NCBI GenBank assembly: GCA_016342495.1 | Contig: JAEIOG010000019.1 | Location: 1-60,669 of the forward strand | Length of the DNA stretch: 60,669 nt | Direction: 5' to 3' | Origin: Phycisphaerae bacterium | Lineage (GTDB): Bacteria; Planctomycetota; Phycisphaerae; Sedimentisphaerales; SM23-30 | Shown here: positions 19,010 to 28,674 of the stretch, piece by piece | How positions within the stretch are numbered: the first letter of the stretch is position 1 | Layout of the letters: every line of letters begins with the position of its first letter | The notes under the pieces: generated by a model | What the model was told of the DNA's origin: nothing | What the model saw: the letters and a program-made list of their open reading frames with translations, nothing else | The model's database searches: none | Translations under genes and position numbers: made by a program

Positions 19010-19930
19010 ATGGCTAAAACACTTAGAAAAATCACACAATTGCTTGAGCCGGAATTTATGGCCAAGCTTGATACGCTGGATGTGCTCAGCAGAAAGATAC
19101 ATCATGGCAGACTGCAAGGTGAACGCCGCTCGCGTCGTCGCGGGCAAAGCGTGGAATTTGCTGACCACCGACCTTATGTTGTTGGCGATGACCTGCGATT
19201 TGTAGACTGGAATATATATGCCCGCCTGGAACAGCTTTTTTTGAAGATGTTTTTGGAAGAACAGGATTTAACTGTTCATATCATGGTAGATGTCAGCGGA
19301 TCGGTTGGCTCGAATATTTCGGATCAGGCCGCGGATATGGATATGCGAGAAAAATATATCAAAAAGCTCGCTGCGGCATTGGGCTATGTATCTATGGTTA
19401 ATAATAATCGTGTAACCATGAGCACCTTTGCCAATGGAGTTGTGGGCCAGTTAGCTAACATGCGAGGGAGGAACTATCTGCCGGAAATGGCGGAATTCCT
19501 GCTTAGTGCGACCTGTTCGGGGGCATCGAATTTTGATAGTACATGCAAACAAGCAGTCAGCGGGCGAATTGGATCGGGGATAATGATCGTATTAAGTGAT
19601 TTTATGTTTAAGGAAGGATACGAACAAGGACTGCGAAGGCTCATCGGGCAAAAATATGATTTGTATGCTATACAGGTTTTGACTCCAGATGAACTGGAAC
19701 CAAAAATAAGCGGGGATTTGAAGCTGGTAGATATTGAAGATTCAGATACAGCTGAGATAACGGTCAGTTCGGCCCTGTTGAAATATTACAAACGCAATCT
19801 CAGTGCATACTGTAATGAACTAAAAGAATTTTGTACAAGACGCGGCGGCGTATATGTACTGGCAAATGCGTCTGATGCCGTAGAAACGATGGTATTAAAA
19901 TACCTGCAACGTGTCAGCCTGTTACATTAA
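19010..19930 (+). CDS. DUF58 domain protein (MoxR partner)
   Basis: A 306-aa protein with the DUF58 core: GERRSRRRGQSVEFADHRPYVVGDDLRFVDW (residues about 36-68) and a VWA-like half beginning MVDVSGSVGSN (about 93-103), where the DxSGS start of the MIDAS site is intact. It has no transmembrane helix, unlike many DUF58 proteins, so it is likely cytoplasmic or peripheral. The gene starts one base after the moxR-type stop codon. The downstream VWA reading frame also overlaps its end, but the better start of that gene lies at 19953. Confidence 0.93.
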   Translation: MAKTLRKITQLLEPEFMAKLDTLDVLSRKIHHGRLQGERRSRRRGQSVEFADHRPYVVGDDLRFVDWNIYARLEQLFLKMFLEEQDLTVHIMVDVSGSVGSNISDQAADMDMREKYIKKLAAALGYVSMVNNNRVTMSTFANGVVGQLANMRGRNYLPEMAEFLLSATCSGASNFDSTCKQAVSGRIGSGIMIVLSDFMFKEGYEQGLRRLIGQKYDLYAIQVLTPDELEPKISGDLKLVDIEDSDTAEITVSSALLKYYKRNLSAYCNELKEFCTRRGGVYVLANASDAVETMVLKYLQRVSLLH

Positions 19931-19952
19931 CCAAGGAATAAGAGTAAAAAAT

Positions 19953-21950
19953 ATGGAATGGCTTACACCATTATCTGGAATATATGCGGCGGCATTTGCG
20001 ATACCAACATTGCTTTTGCTATATTTTCTCAAGCTGAAAAGACGTGAGAAGGTAATTGGCTGCACATTGCTTTGGAAAAGAGCTGTGCAGGATTTGCAGG
20101 TAAACGCACCCTTCCAAAAGCTACGGCGGAATATTTTGTTGCTGTTTCAGTTGCTTGCGATACTTGGGATACTGGCCGCTATTGCAGGGCCAGTTTTGTC
20201 ATTGGATACCGCACCGGTGGGAAGATATGTAATACTTGTCGATCATTCGGGTAGTATGAACGCTACCGATATTCCATCAAGCCGCCTGGAAGAAGCTAAA
20301 AAACAGGCCAGGGATTTTGTAGAAAGCCTGCGTGGTGAATCATTTTTTGGTGTGAAAGACAATGCTGATCAAGCGATGGTAATAGCGTTTAATTCCAGCA
20401 GTAAAGTTATGTGCAACTTTGTTTCAGATAAAAAGCAACTGCTAAGAGCTATAGATGACATCAAACCAACAGATGGCAAATCATTACTTAAAGAAACATT
20501 GCAGGTTGCCCAGGCATTTGCCCAGTCACCGGGGGTGGAAACGAATAATCGAAGCAGCCTTGAACCCGCAAAAATAGTATTGTTCAGTGATGGCAAAATC
20601 ATCGGAGTAGATGACCTTGCCGTTGGAAGCGATGTGATTTATCACCAGATCGGCAAAGAAGCGGACAATCTGGGCGTAACAGCCATGCAGGCCAAACGAA
20701 GTTATGAACACCCCGAAGAAGTCAGCGTATTTGCGACTATAGCGAATTATTCAGAAACCGAGCAAGGCTGCGATATACAGCTTAGCATAGATAACAATGT
20801 TAAGAAGGTAAAATTTGCATCTATTCCGCCATCGGGTTCTACGGAATTAGATTCTAAAAAGAAAGATCCCGGCAAAGTTTCAGTATCTTTTTCACTGGAA
20901 CATCCCGGCGCAGGTGTGGTCGAAGTCAGGTGCATACCGACTAATGATAGCGATAATGATTTTGTGGATTATCTTGCCGCCGATGATGCGGCATGGTCGA
21001 TATTACCGCCACCCAAGAAATTATCAGTGATGCTGGTAACTGAAGGTAATCCCGCATTGGAATCAGCTTTTGGAGCCTGTCCGCTTGCCAAGCTTGAAAT
21101 TACCAATTCAAATGTTTTTATTCAGAATTCGGATAACAAGACCTTTGAAGATACTGCAGCAGATTATGATGTGATTATACTGGACAATACCTTGCCGGAA
21201 AAATTACCACGAGGCCGCTATCTAATATTTGGCGAACCTCCTGAAGGCATTGGCGTTGAAGTAACTGGTGAAATTCAAAATCAGACTATCGTAGATTGGC
21301 GTTGGCAACATTCCTTGTTAAAATATGTAGATATGAATAATCTTTATGCTGCTAAATGTGTAGAAATGACACTGCCACGAGATGCTGAAGTTCTGGCTGA
21401 ATTTAATGAAACACCAGCGATATCGATATTGCGTAGAAATGGCAGTGCATTTATTCTTGCTGGCTTTGATGTTATGGATACTAATTGGCCATTTGAAACC
21501 AGTTTTATTCTTTTCTGCTATAATTCGATGGCCTATCTTGGCACTGAAATGGATACTTTAGACAAGGCAAATATGCTTGTAAGCCAAATAATTATGGTCG
21601 ATGATTTAATAAGCCAAAAAGAATATAAAATTGCAGGGCCGGATTTTGATAGTGAGAAATTATTAGCCAGCAAGACCGGAGCAATTCGTTTTTCTGGGAC
21701 AGAGCGAGCTGGGATTTATAGCATTGATATCCCGGAAAAAGAAACGAAAATATTTGCCGTCAATATGCTGAGTGAATCTGAAAGCAATATCGCACCAGCA
21801 AATAATATTGAATTTTCAGACAAGGAAGTTGCCGCCCAGGAAAGTGCCGCAGGCAATAGCAATATACCGATATGGCCATATTTGGCTTTTGTGGCATTGA
21901 TACTCATTTTTGTTGAATGGTTAATATATAACTCGAAAATGAGATTATAA
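19953..21950 (+). CDS. BatA-like membrane protein with VWA domain
   Basis: About 665 aa from the chosen ATG at 19953; the frame is open from 19911 but the added 14 residues lack family character. Residues 1-90 are the BatA N-terminal module: a membrane segment (SGIYAAAFAIPTLLLLYFLK), the basic KLKRREKVIGCTLLWKRA stretch, and a second helix (ILLLFQLLAILGILAAIAGP). A VWA domain with MIDAS motif VDHSGSMNATD follows (about 95-250). The middle contains CARDB-like and GATase-like beta regions, and a C-terminal helix (WPYLAFVALILIFVEWLIY) anchors the protein. It is the membrane VWA partner expected for MoxR, with most of its mass in the periplasm. Confidence 0.9.
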   Translation: MEWLTPLSGIYAAAFAIPTLLLLYFLKLKRREKVIGCTLLWKRAVQDLQVNAPFQKLRRNILLLFQLLAILGILAAIAGPVLSLDTAPVGRYVILVDHSGSMNATDIPSSRLEEAKKQARDFVESLRGESFFGVKDNADQAMVIAFNSSSKVMCNFVSDKKQLLRAIDDIKPTDGKSLLKETLQVAQAFAQSPGVETNNRSSLEPAKIVLFSDGKIIGVDDLAVGSDVIYHQIGKEADNLGVTAMQAKRSYEHPEEVSVFATIANYSETEQGCDIQLSIDNNVKKVKFASIPPSGSTELDSKKKDPGKVSVSFSLEHPGAGVVEVRCIPTNDSDNDFVDYLAADDAAWSILPPPKKLSVMLVTEGNPALESAFGACPLAKLEITNSNVFIQNSDNKTFEDTAADYDVIILDNTLPEKLPRGRYLIFGEPPEGIGVEVTGEIQNQTIVDWRWQHSLLKYVDMNNLYAAKCVEMTLPRDAEVLAEFNETPAISILRRNGSAFILAGFDVMDTNWPFETSFILFCYNSMAYLGTEMDTLDKANMLVSQIIMVDDLISQKEYKIAGPDFDSEKLLASKTGAIRFSGTERAGIYSIDIPEKETKIFAVNMLSESESNIAPANNIEFSDKEVAAQESAAGNSNIPIWPYLAFVALILIFVEWLIYNSKMRL

Positions 21951-21990
21951 GCAAAAAGAAAAAATAGTGATTCTTAATGAGGGAAATCAT

Positions 21991-24123
21991 ATGAAAAGAT
22001 TTTTATTATTGATATGTATACTTAAATTCATCGCTGGTGATGCCCTGGCAGCGGAAAAGGATTATAATGTCGATTGCAGTTTTGGCTGGTCCGGTTGCAT
22101 AAGGCCAATGGAATGGACTCCGGTTGACATAAGGATAAACACTTTTCTAAAAGAGCCCTTTGATGGTATTTTACATTTATCATGTCAACAAGACGGCTTG
22201 AACAATCTCACTGTATCGCAACAATTTGTGGTATCGCCGGATATGAGTGTTAATGTGCCTATGATTACCAAAATGGCATTTAGCGCAGAAGATTGCGAAT
22301 TAAGGTTAACCAATCCCAATGGGCGGTCGGTATGGAGTTATAAATATCCATTAAATGACTATAACCGTTCACAAAAAGGATGCACAATTGTTTATGATAA
22401 TGACAGTCTAATCGGCGTAATTGGCGATAATAAGTTTGGTTTAAGAAATCTGGAAAAACAGGCTATATCAAAATACAATTCAAAAGCTCATCAGGAAACT
22501 TATAATAGCGACCAGGGTTCGGTTTATGTAAAAAGCAAAATGGTTAATATGGCTCCCTGGGACTGGACAGGATATTGCAGCATTGACTTGCTTGTTCTGT
22601 ACAATCCGGATTGGCGTGAATTTAGAAAAGATCAGCTGGAAGCTATAGTCAAATGGGTATCAAATGGCGGCAAGTTATTTATCATTATGGGATCACACCC
22701 GTTTGAAAGTGGAAATCCAATTGGAGATATGCTGCCTTTTAAGCTCGATGAGATCAAAGAGTGCCAGCTTGATGACAGTTTATTATCTACCTGGGATTTA
22801 CAGGTTAATGAGACCGAAGCGATTGCGACCTGGCCCATCGCTCAAAATGATGATGATACGTTTAATTATGAATGCAATAAAGATGGCATTTGTTTGTTTG
22901 CCAGCGGGCCGATTGGATTTGGGCGAGTAGGGGTTATGACTTTTGACCCGGCAAATCTATCAGAAAAGCAGAAAGCCGCAAGTGGCGATTTCTGGATTAA
23001 TCGCATATCTAACACAATAGAAGATGGTAAGGAACTGTTAAGTGCTCGCAGTATCAGTAAAATTGATAAAAATGCTAAACAAGATGAAAACTATACAAAT
23101 TATTATCAATATAATCCTGGTCTGGCATCGCAGGGAAGCAATGCAGTTATGGAATATCTTTATAATATCAAAGAGCTTGAACCTCTAAGTATATGGTGGG
23201 TGATTCTATTATTGACAGGAATGGCATTTTTGCTGGGACCAATTGACTATATTGTTCTGAAACGAAAAGGTCATCTGCCATTGACCTGGGTAACATCGGC
23301 ATGCTGGATTTTGTTATTTACTGTAGTAGCATATTATGGAGTTCAGGCCTTACGTGGCGGTTCAATGCAAATGCGGGTAGTAACATTACAGGATTCTGTT
23401 GGCCTTACCGGGCATAACTGGCAGACTTCCTATATGGGCATGTTCGCCCCTAAAAGTGATAGATATTATTTAGATTTAAATGAAACCGGCAATAATCAAC
23501 AGTGGTTTTCCGGGGCGTGCCCGGTAGAAGATTATATGTCTTATTATAGCCAACGAACTGCTATGAGAAATATTGATTGCATTCAACATGATGGCAGCAA
23601 TCTTCCATATTCACTGCCGATAAATATCTGGACTATGCAGACCATGATGACAGAATCAAAAGAAAATGCATTTCCATTCAGAGCCGATGTTCAGCGGGAT
23701 AATGATAAATTAATCCTTAATATAACCAATTTATCAGAAAGTGGGATTACCAATGGATTCATAACAATAAAAGGTAATATGGGAATGCCATTTGGTGAAG
23801 TTGGGCCGATGGAATCAAAAGAATTCATCCTCAGCGACAAAGGGGATATGAAAATCAAATGGAGTTATGACCATCTGACATCAGGAGACATGTACTATAG
23901 TCAATCACGCAGAAGAAACTCTTCACAAAGAGATATTTGCACTAATGCCTTTTGGGCCCAGGGCTCTCTTAAACGAACTGATGCCATGATGAGCTATATA
24001 GAAAAAGGTAATGCTGTCGTATGTGCGAAATATGATGACATGCCAGTGCCAACCAGAATAAAAAATGTTAAATGTGAATATACCCATGTGTATATGGCTC
24101 GACAAGTTGTATCTATAGATTAA
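21991..24123 (+). CDS. Exported membrane protein of the MoxR/ABC island, function unknown
   Basis: About 710 aa. The ATG at 21991 is chosen because GAGGGA precedes it and MKRFLLLICILKFIAGDALA is a clean signal peptide; the frame is open from a GTG at 21967. The periplasmic part (about 25-400) contains a GATase-like stretch (DLLVLYNPDWREFRKDQLE, then VKWVSNGGKLFIIMGSHP). It is followed by two transmembrane helices (LSIWWVILLLTGMAFLLGPIDYIVL and TWVTSACWILLFTVVAYYGV) and a second extracytoplasmic beta-rich part. The domain order resembles auxiliary proteins of GldG-type ABC exporters. It precedes the exporter ATPase gene by 51 bp. I do not recognise a named family. Confidence 0.8.
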   Translation: MKRFLLLICILKFIAGDALAAEKDYNVDCSFGWSGCIRPMEWTPVDIRINTFLKEPFDGILHLSCQQDGLNNLTVSQQFVVSPDMSVNVPMITKMAFSAEDCELRLTNPNGRSVWSYKYPLNDYNRSQKGCTIVYDNDSLIGVIGDNKFGLRNLEKQAISKYNSKAHQETYNSDQGSVYVKSKMVNMAPWDWTGYCSIDLLVLYNPDWREFRKDQLEAIVKWVSNGGKLFIIMGSHPFESGNPIGDMLPFKLDEIKECQLDDSLLSTWDLQVNETEAIATWPIAQNDDDTFNYECNKDGICLFASGPIGFGRVGVMTFDPANLSEKQKAASGDFWINRISNTIEDGKELLSARSISKIDKNAKQDENYTNYYQYNPGLASQGSNAVMEYLYNIKELEPLSIWWVILLLTGMAFLLGPIDYIVLKRKGHLPLTWVTSACWILLFTVVAYYGVQALRGGSMQMRVVTLQDSVGLTGHNWQTSYMGMFAPKSDRYYLDLNETGNNQQWFSGACPVEDYMSYYSQRTAMRNIDCIQHDGSNLPYSLPINIWTMQTMMTESKENAFPFRADVQRDNDKLILNITNLSESGITNGFITIKGNMGMPFGEVGPMESKEFILSDKGDMKIKWSYDHLTSGDMYYSQSRRRNSSQRDICTNAFWAQGSLKRTDAMMSYIEKGNAVVCAKYDDMPVPTRIKNVKCEYTHVYMARQVVSID

Positions 24124-24174
24124 TTAAAAAGACAAACTCAATTGTTATGAGTATAAAATTGATATAAGGAATTG

Positions 24175-25107
24175 ATGATGATAGAAACAAAAAATCTTAC
24201 AAAATATTATGGATCACTTGCGGCTTTGCAGAATCTGGATCTACACATAGGGGCGGGTGAAATATTTGGATTTATTGGCCCCAATGGTGCAGGCAAAACC
24301 ACCAGTATGCGAATATTGGCTACCTTGCTGGACCAGACCAGCGGAACAGCTTTTATCGATGGCATGAATGTAAATAAAAATGGTAAAAAGATACGCAAGC
24401 TCGTCGGATATATGCCCGATTTTATGGGTGTTTATGATGATCTGAAAGTATTTGAATATCTGGAGTTTTTTGCCGCAGCATTTAGTATTGAACGCAAACA
24501 AAGAAAAAGCATCGTCCAGGGAGTGCTGGAGCTTACTGACCTGCAAGGCAAAAGCCATGCAGCGGTTGATTCACTGTCACGAGGCATGCAGCAAAGACTG
24601 GGACTGGCTAGAGTTCTTATCCATGACCCGAAAGTATTAATCCTTGATGAGCCAGCAAGTGGACTAGACCCACGCGCCCGTATAGAAATCAGAGGTTTAT
24701 TACGCGAATTAAAAAATATGGGTAAGACAATCATGATTTCAAGCCATATTCTTAGCGAGCTGGAAGAAATATGCGATCAGGTTGGAATTATCGAATGCGG
24801 TCAACTGGTTTTTAATGGCAGCATGGAAGATATTCGCCAAAAGATGGGTGTGAATCGCAAAGTTCGAGTTCAGGTGGCAGATGGTCAAAAAGATATTGCC
24901 GTAAAACTCTTGAATAACATAGAAGACATTGAAAACATTAACACCGAAAATTCTCATATAGCCATTACTTTACGAGAAACAAAGAAAAACGAAGGTATCA
25001 TCGCTAAAACGCTGGTTAACGGTGATATTAATATCATTTCGATTGAACCGGAACAGCTGAATCTGGATGATGCATTTTTGCATTTAACAAAAGGATTAGT
25101 AAACTAA
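24175..25107 (+). CDS. ABC exporter ATP-binding protein (ABC-2 type, CcmA/GldA-like)
   Basis: A 310-aa ATPase; the start is one of two adjacent ATG codons after AAGGA, and the frame also has an unneeded TTG three bases upstream. Walker A is GPNGAGKTTSMR (about 38-49), the Q-loop region YMPDFMGVYDDLKVFEYL, signature LSRGMQQRLGLARVL, Walker B VLILDEPASGLDPRARIE, and H-loop ISSHILSELEEICD. The C-terminal 80 residues carry the extra domain typical of ABC-2 exporters of the DrrA/GldA group. It is followed 8 bp later by the first of three ABC-2 permease genes, so it very likely drives them. The substrate is unknown. Confidence 0.93.
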   Translation: MMIETKNLTKYYGSLAALQNLDLHIGAGEIFGFIGPNGAGKTTSMRILATLLDQTSGTAFIDGMNVNKNGKKIRKLVGYMPDFMGVYDDLKVFEYLEFFAAAFSIERKQRKSIVQGVLELTDLQGKSHAAVDSLSRGMQQRLGLARVLIHDPKVLILDEPASGLDPRARIEIRGLLRELKNMGKTIMISSHILSELEEICDQVGIIECGQLVFNGSMEDIRQKMGVNRKVRVQVADGQKDIAVKLLNNIEDIENINTENSHIAITLRETKKNEGIIAKTLVNGDINIISIEPEQLNLDDAFLHLTKGLVN

Positions 25108-25115
25108 GGTAAAAA

Positions 25116-26846
25116 ATGATTAGCAAAATTTCAAAACTAAATCTGTTTTATCTAACTGGTCCGATTCTGGAAAAGGAGATGACCGTTAGAAGCCGTCGAA
25201 AAGGAATGTACTGGCAAAGATTTATGTATATCGCCATTTTGACTTTGATAATTGGTATTGCAGGATATGCTATCTCGGAACGAAGTATTTCATCAGCCTT
25301 TCAAATATCACGAATGAGTGCAATTGTCGCCACCATTACAACGACATTATTATGGGTACAATTTCTTGCCATGCAGCTTTTGGTGGTCAGTACTCTGAGC
25401 ACTTCGATAAATGAGGAAATATATCGAAAGACCCTGGGGGTGCTGATGACAACACCGATTAACAGTATGCAGATTGTCCTGGGCAAGCTCTTTAGCGGCG
25501 TCTTCCAGTTGTTGTTATTATTGGCTATTTCCATGCCCATACTGGCAATCATAAGAGTTTATGGCGGCGTCGATATCGGCTATGTGATTTCCGGGGTCTG
25601 CATAACTATTACCGCAATGTTATTTGCCGGTGCGATATCATTATCTTTTTCAGTGAAAACCCGACGAGGCCGGGATGCCGCTTCAAAAACGGTTGGTCTG
25701 CTTGCTATTGCTTACTGGGTGTTACCGATGCTCATGATGCTATTAATGCAATTTGGAAGCAGATTCTGGTCGGTCATAGCGACAAAGCTGATGGCCTATA
25801 TATATTATGTAAATCCATTTTTTGCGATGCAATCTGAAACTACCAATAAATTTGGTTTTGGAGCAACAACGATTCAATGGCAGTTTCATTGCCTGACCAT
25901 GCTGGCATTGACAACTGTGATCTTAGCATATACGATCAAACGCGTGCGTAAGGCAGCCCTGGGGCAAATCAACGGGGCTGAACACGGTAAAATCGAAAAA
26001 TTGCTAAGTAAAAAAAGTGATAATCGAGATTTACGCACAGTTAAAGGTTCGCCAATTATATGGAAAGAATTGATGGCTCCGCAGGGGTCCAAAAACAAAT
26101 TAGTCAAGAAGCTGACAAGAATACTTACTGCATTAGTGATATTTGGTATCTATGGCCTGGGATTTTATTTTGAATGGCTTTACGAAGCTGAAGCCCATAT
26201 CCCGATCATTATTATCTATGTGTCTTTGGGAATTTTAAGCTCTATGAATAATGTCGCCGGGACGATTACCACTGAAAAAGAAGCCCGAACTTTGCCAATT
26301 TTGCTTTGCAGCCCTTTATCAAACAGGCATATTATTTTTGGTAAGCTCATCGGTGCAATGCGACGTAGTTTATGGATATGGATTTTAATGACTATACATA
26401 TAATCGTATTTATCCTGGCAGGAAAAATTAATCCGGCAATATTAATCCTGCTGCCATTTGCGATATTTACCGGTCTTATCGTCACTTGCAGTATTGCCAT
26501 GCATTGCAGTGTGAATCGCAAATCCACATCTTCAGCGATTAATACAACTGTAGCAGTTCTGGCGGTGCTATATATATTAATTCCGATTATATGGGCGTTG
26601 ATCGCAAGGGGACCAGGCACAGAATTCATTCTTCAAGCCAACCCCATGGTTTTAATGGGAATAGTATTGGAAGGTGTCACAAATGATTCCTTGCGTTTCA
26701 GGGTTTTTGACAATAGTGTAGGTTTTAATGGAATGTTGGGGTATCTATTGTTCTGGTTTATAATATATAGTTTTCTCGGTTATTTGCTTTTGGTTCTATC
26801 GCAAGAAAACTTGCGCAAAAATATATTTTCGGCGGCTAAGAAATAG
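25116..26846 (+). CDS. ABC-2 type permease, paralogue 1
   Basis: A 576-aa membrane protein with about twelve hydrophobic segments arranged as two ABC-2 units. Each unit has the characteristic sequence after the second helix: IYRKTLGVLMTTPINSMQIV in the first half and TTEKEARTLPILLCSPLSNR in the second, both exporter coupling regions. The N-terminus LTGPILEKEMTVRSRRKGMYWQR is shared with the next two genes, so all three arose by duplication. It forms the membrane part of the exporter with the upstream ATPase. Confidence 0.88.
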   Translation: MISKISKLNLFYLTGPILEKEMTVRSRRKGMYWQRFMYIAILTLIIGIAGYAISERSISSAFQISRMSAIVATITTTLLWVQFLAMQLLVVSTLSTSINEEIYRKTLGVLMTTPINSMQIVLGKLFSGVFQLLLLLAISMPILAIIRVYGGVDIGYVISGVCITITAMLFAGAISLSFSVKTRRGRDAASKTVGLLAIAYWVLPMLMMLLMQFGSRFWSVIATKLMAYIYYVNPFFAMQSETTNKFGFGATTIQWQFHCLTMLALTTVILAYTIKRVRKAALGQINGAEHGKIEKLLSKKSDNRDLRTVKGSPIIWKELMAPQGSKNKLVKKLTRILTALVIFGIYGLGFYFEWLYEAEAHIPIIIIYVSLGILSSMNNVAGTITTEKEARTLPILLCSPLSNRHIIFGKLIGAMRRSLWIWILMTIHIIVFILAGKINPAILILLPFAIFTGLIVTCSIAMHCSVNRKSTSSAINTTVAVLAVLYILIPIIWALIARGPGTEFILQANPMVLMGIVLEGVTNDSLRFRVFDNSVGFNGMLGYLLFWFIIYSFLGYLLLVLSQENLRKNIFSAAKK

Positions 26847-26851
26847 GCATT

Positions 26852-28657
26852 ATGATTGAAACAACCAAAAAAATAATATCTTTCGAATGGCTAACCGGGC
26901 CCATATTTGGAAAAGAGCTGCGTATATCCAGCCGGAGAAAACGTAATTATATTCTCAGGACGGTATATCTATTGCTTATGATGCTTTTTGTCGTTCTGGT
27001 GTGGAATGCTACTATGGTTTTTAGCCCCGGTAAAGCTGGCGACTATACATATATAGCATCCCGCATGGCCGAAGCTGGCAAATACATCATAACAACCATT
27101 ACAATTTTTCAGTTTTGCACAATGCCAATTCTTGCCATCATTATGCTATGTACTTCGATAAGCGATGAAATATATAATAAAACTCTGGGCGTGCTGATGA
27201 CTACGCCGATTAATAGTTTTCAGATTGTTATGGGCAAACTCTTAAGTAAAATCCTTCAGATTGTGCTGCTACTGGCTATCAGTTTGCCATTAATGGCTGT
27301 TGTGCGAGTTTTTGGGGGGATACCATGGATATATCTGCTTTCAAGCTTATGCCTTACCTTAACAACAATATTATTTACCGGGTCGCTCACCATACTTTTT
27401 TCGATCAGTGGTCGCAAAAGCTATGCTGTAATATTAAAAACCATAGCGGTTCTGGCGATTTTATTTGGCTTCATCCCAGCATTAATTGCTGTAATTGCAA
27501 GATCAATACTGTCAGACCCTGACGGTCCACCTCAACTTTTTATGGCATGTCTATATTATACTAATCCATTATTTGCGATGCACATTAATGTTATCAATAT
27601 GCTTGAAGTATCATTTCCATTTTCTGGCGGGCTATATTGGCCGGTTCACTGTATTATTATGCTGGGGATGACTTTGGCTGTACTTGCAATTACAGTTAAG
27701 AGGGTCAGAAAAACCGCATTAGCACAAATCACCGGTCAGGAAACCGGGACCACAAAGAAAAAGAAAAAGAATGCCTTATTAAATGATGGAGCTGAACTTG
27801 ATTACAGCAATGCAACAATCAGGTCAGTAAAGGGCTGCCCGCTGGTCTGGAAGGAATTACGCACACCTATTATTAAAGGCAGCCGCAAGACAAATATTAT
27901 CGCTTTGGCTATTACAATTACAGTGCTTCTGATAACTTATGTTATAAATCATGTTCAAGACGCTCTGGACGAGTCGATATTTCAGGAATTTTATATAAAT
28001 GTATTTGCTATAATTGGACTGGTTACCAGCATCGCCCTTTCAGCAACCACGATAACCACCGAAAAGGAATCTCGTTCATGGCCAATTCTGCTGGCGACAA
28101 CCATGACTGACAGACAGATAATTATCGCCAAAGCAATCGGCGTATTTCGACGTTGTCTGCCAATATGGTTATTGCTTTTTGGTCATGTTATTTTATTTAT
28201 TTTTATTGGATATCTCAACAAGGCCAGTTTTATCCCAATATTTTTAATTATAACATATCTGATTATTTTCTTCAGTGGGACTGGTTTATATTTCAGTAGT
28301 CGCTTTAAACGCACTACAACATCGGTTTGTGCTAATTTTGGACTGGCAATTATACTTTGGCTGATCCTGCCAATAATTTTCACTATCATTGGCGAAATCA
28401 CCCATAAACAAACAAGATTTTCATCTTTCAATAATATAAACCCTGTGGTTCAAATTTCATCAATTGCCAACGGTGCAGGTGGTTCCAGGCATTCAATGGA
28501 ATCATTCTCTCGTCTGCGATTCAACTGGTCAGGTGGAAAAAAATCTTATAGTGACTCACTCGTCTTTATATCCACTACAGCGGTATGCTATTCATCTATT
28601 GGCATATTCCTTCTGTGGCGTGCCAAAGCGAGATTGAGAAAAAATATTTTTAATTAG
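26852..28657 (+). CDS. ABC-2 type permease, paralogue 2
   Basis: A 601-aa paralogue of its neighbours, starting 5 bp after the previous stop. It shares LTGPIFGKELRISSRRKRNY, IYNKTLGVLMTTPINSFQIVMGKL and TTEKESRSWPILLATTMTDR with the third copy more closely than with the first. A Lys-rich cytoplasmic loop (TTKKKKKN) separates the two halves. About twelve membrane segments are visible. Confidence 0.88.
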   Translation: MIETTKKIISFEWLTGPIFGKELRISSRRKRNYILRTVYLLLMMLFVVLVWNATMVFSPGKAGDYTYIASRMAEAGKYIITTITIFQFCTMPILAIIMLCTSISDEIYNKTLGVLMTTPINSFQIVMGKLLSKILQIVLLLAISLPLMAVVRVFGGIPWIYLLSSLCLTLTTILFTGSLTILFSISGRKSYAVILKTIAVLAILFGFIPALIAVIARSILSDPDGPPQLFMACLYYTNPLFAMHINVINMLEVSFPFSGGLYWPVHCIIMLGMTLAVLAITVKRVRKTALAQITGQETGTTKKKKKNALLNDGAELDYSNATIRSVKGCPLVWKELRTPIIKGSRKTNIIALAITITVLLITYVINHVQDALDESIFQEFYINVFAIIGLVTSIALSATTITTEKESRSWPILLATTMTDRQIIIAKAIGVFRRCLPIWLLLFGHVILFIFIGYLNKASFIPIFLIITYLIIFFSGTGLYFSSRFKRTTTSVCANFGLAIILWLILPIIFTIIGEITHKQTRFSSFNNINPVVQISSIANGAGGSRHSMESFSRLRFNWSGGKKSYSDSLVFISTTAVCYSSIGIFLLWRAKARLRKNIFN

Positions 28658-28674
28658 ATAAACTGGGAGTATAC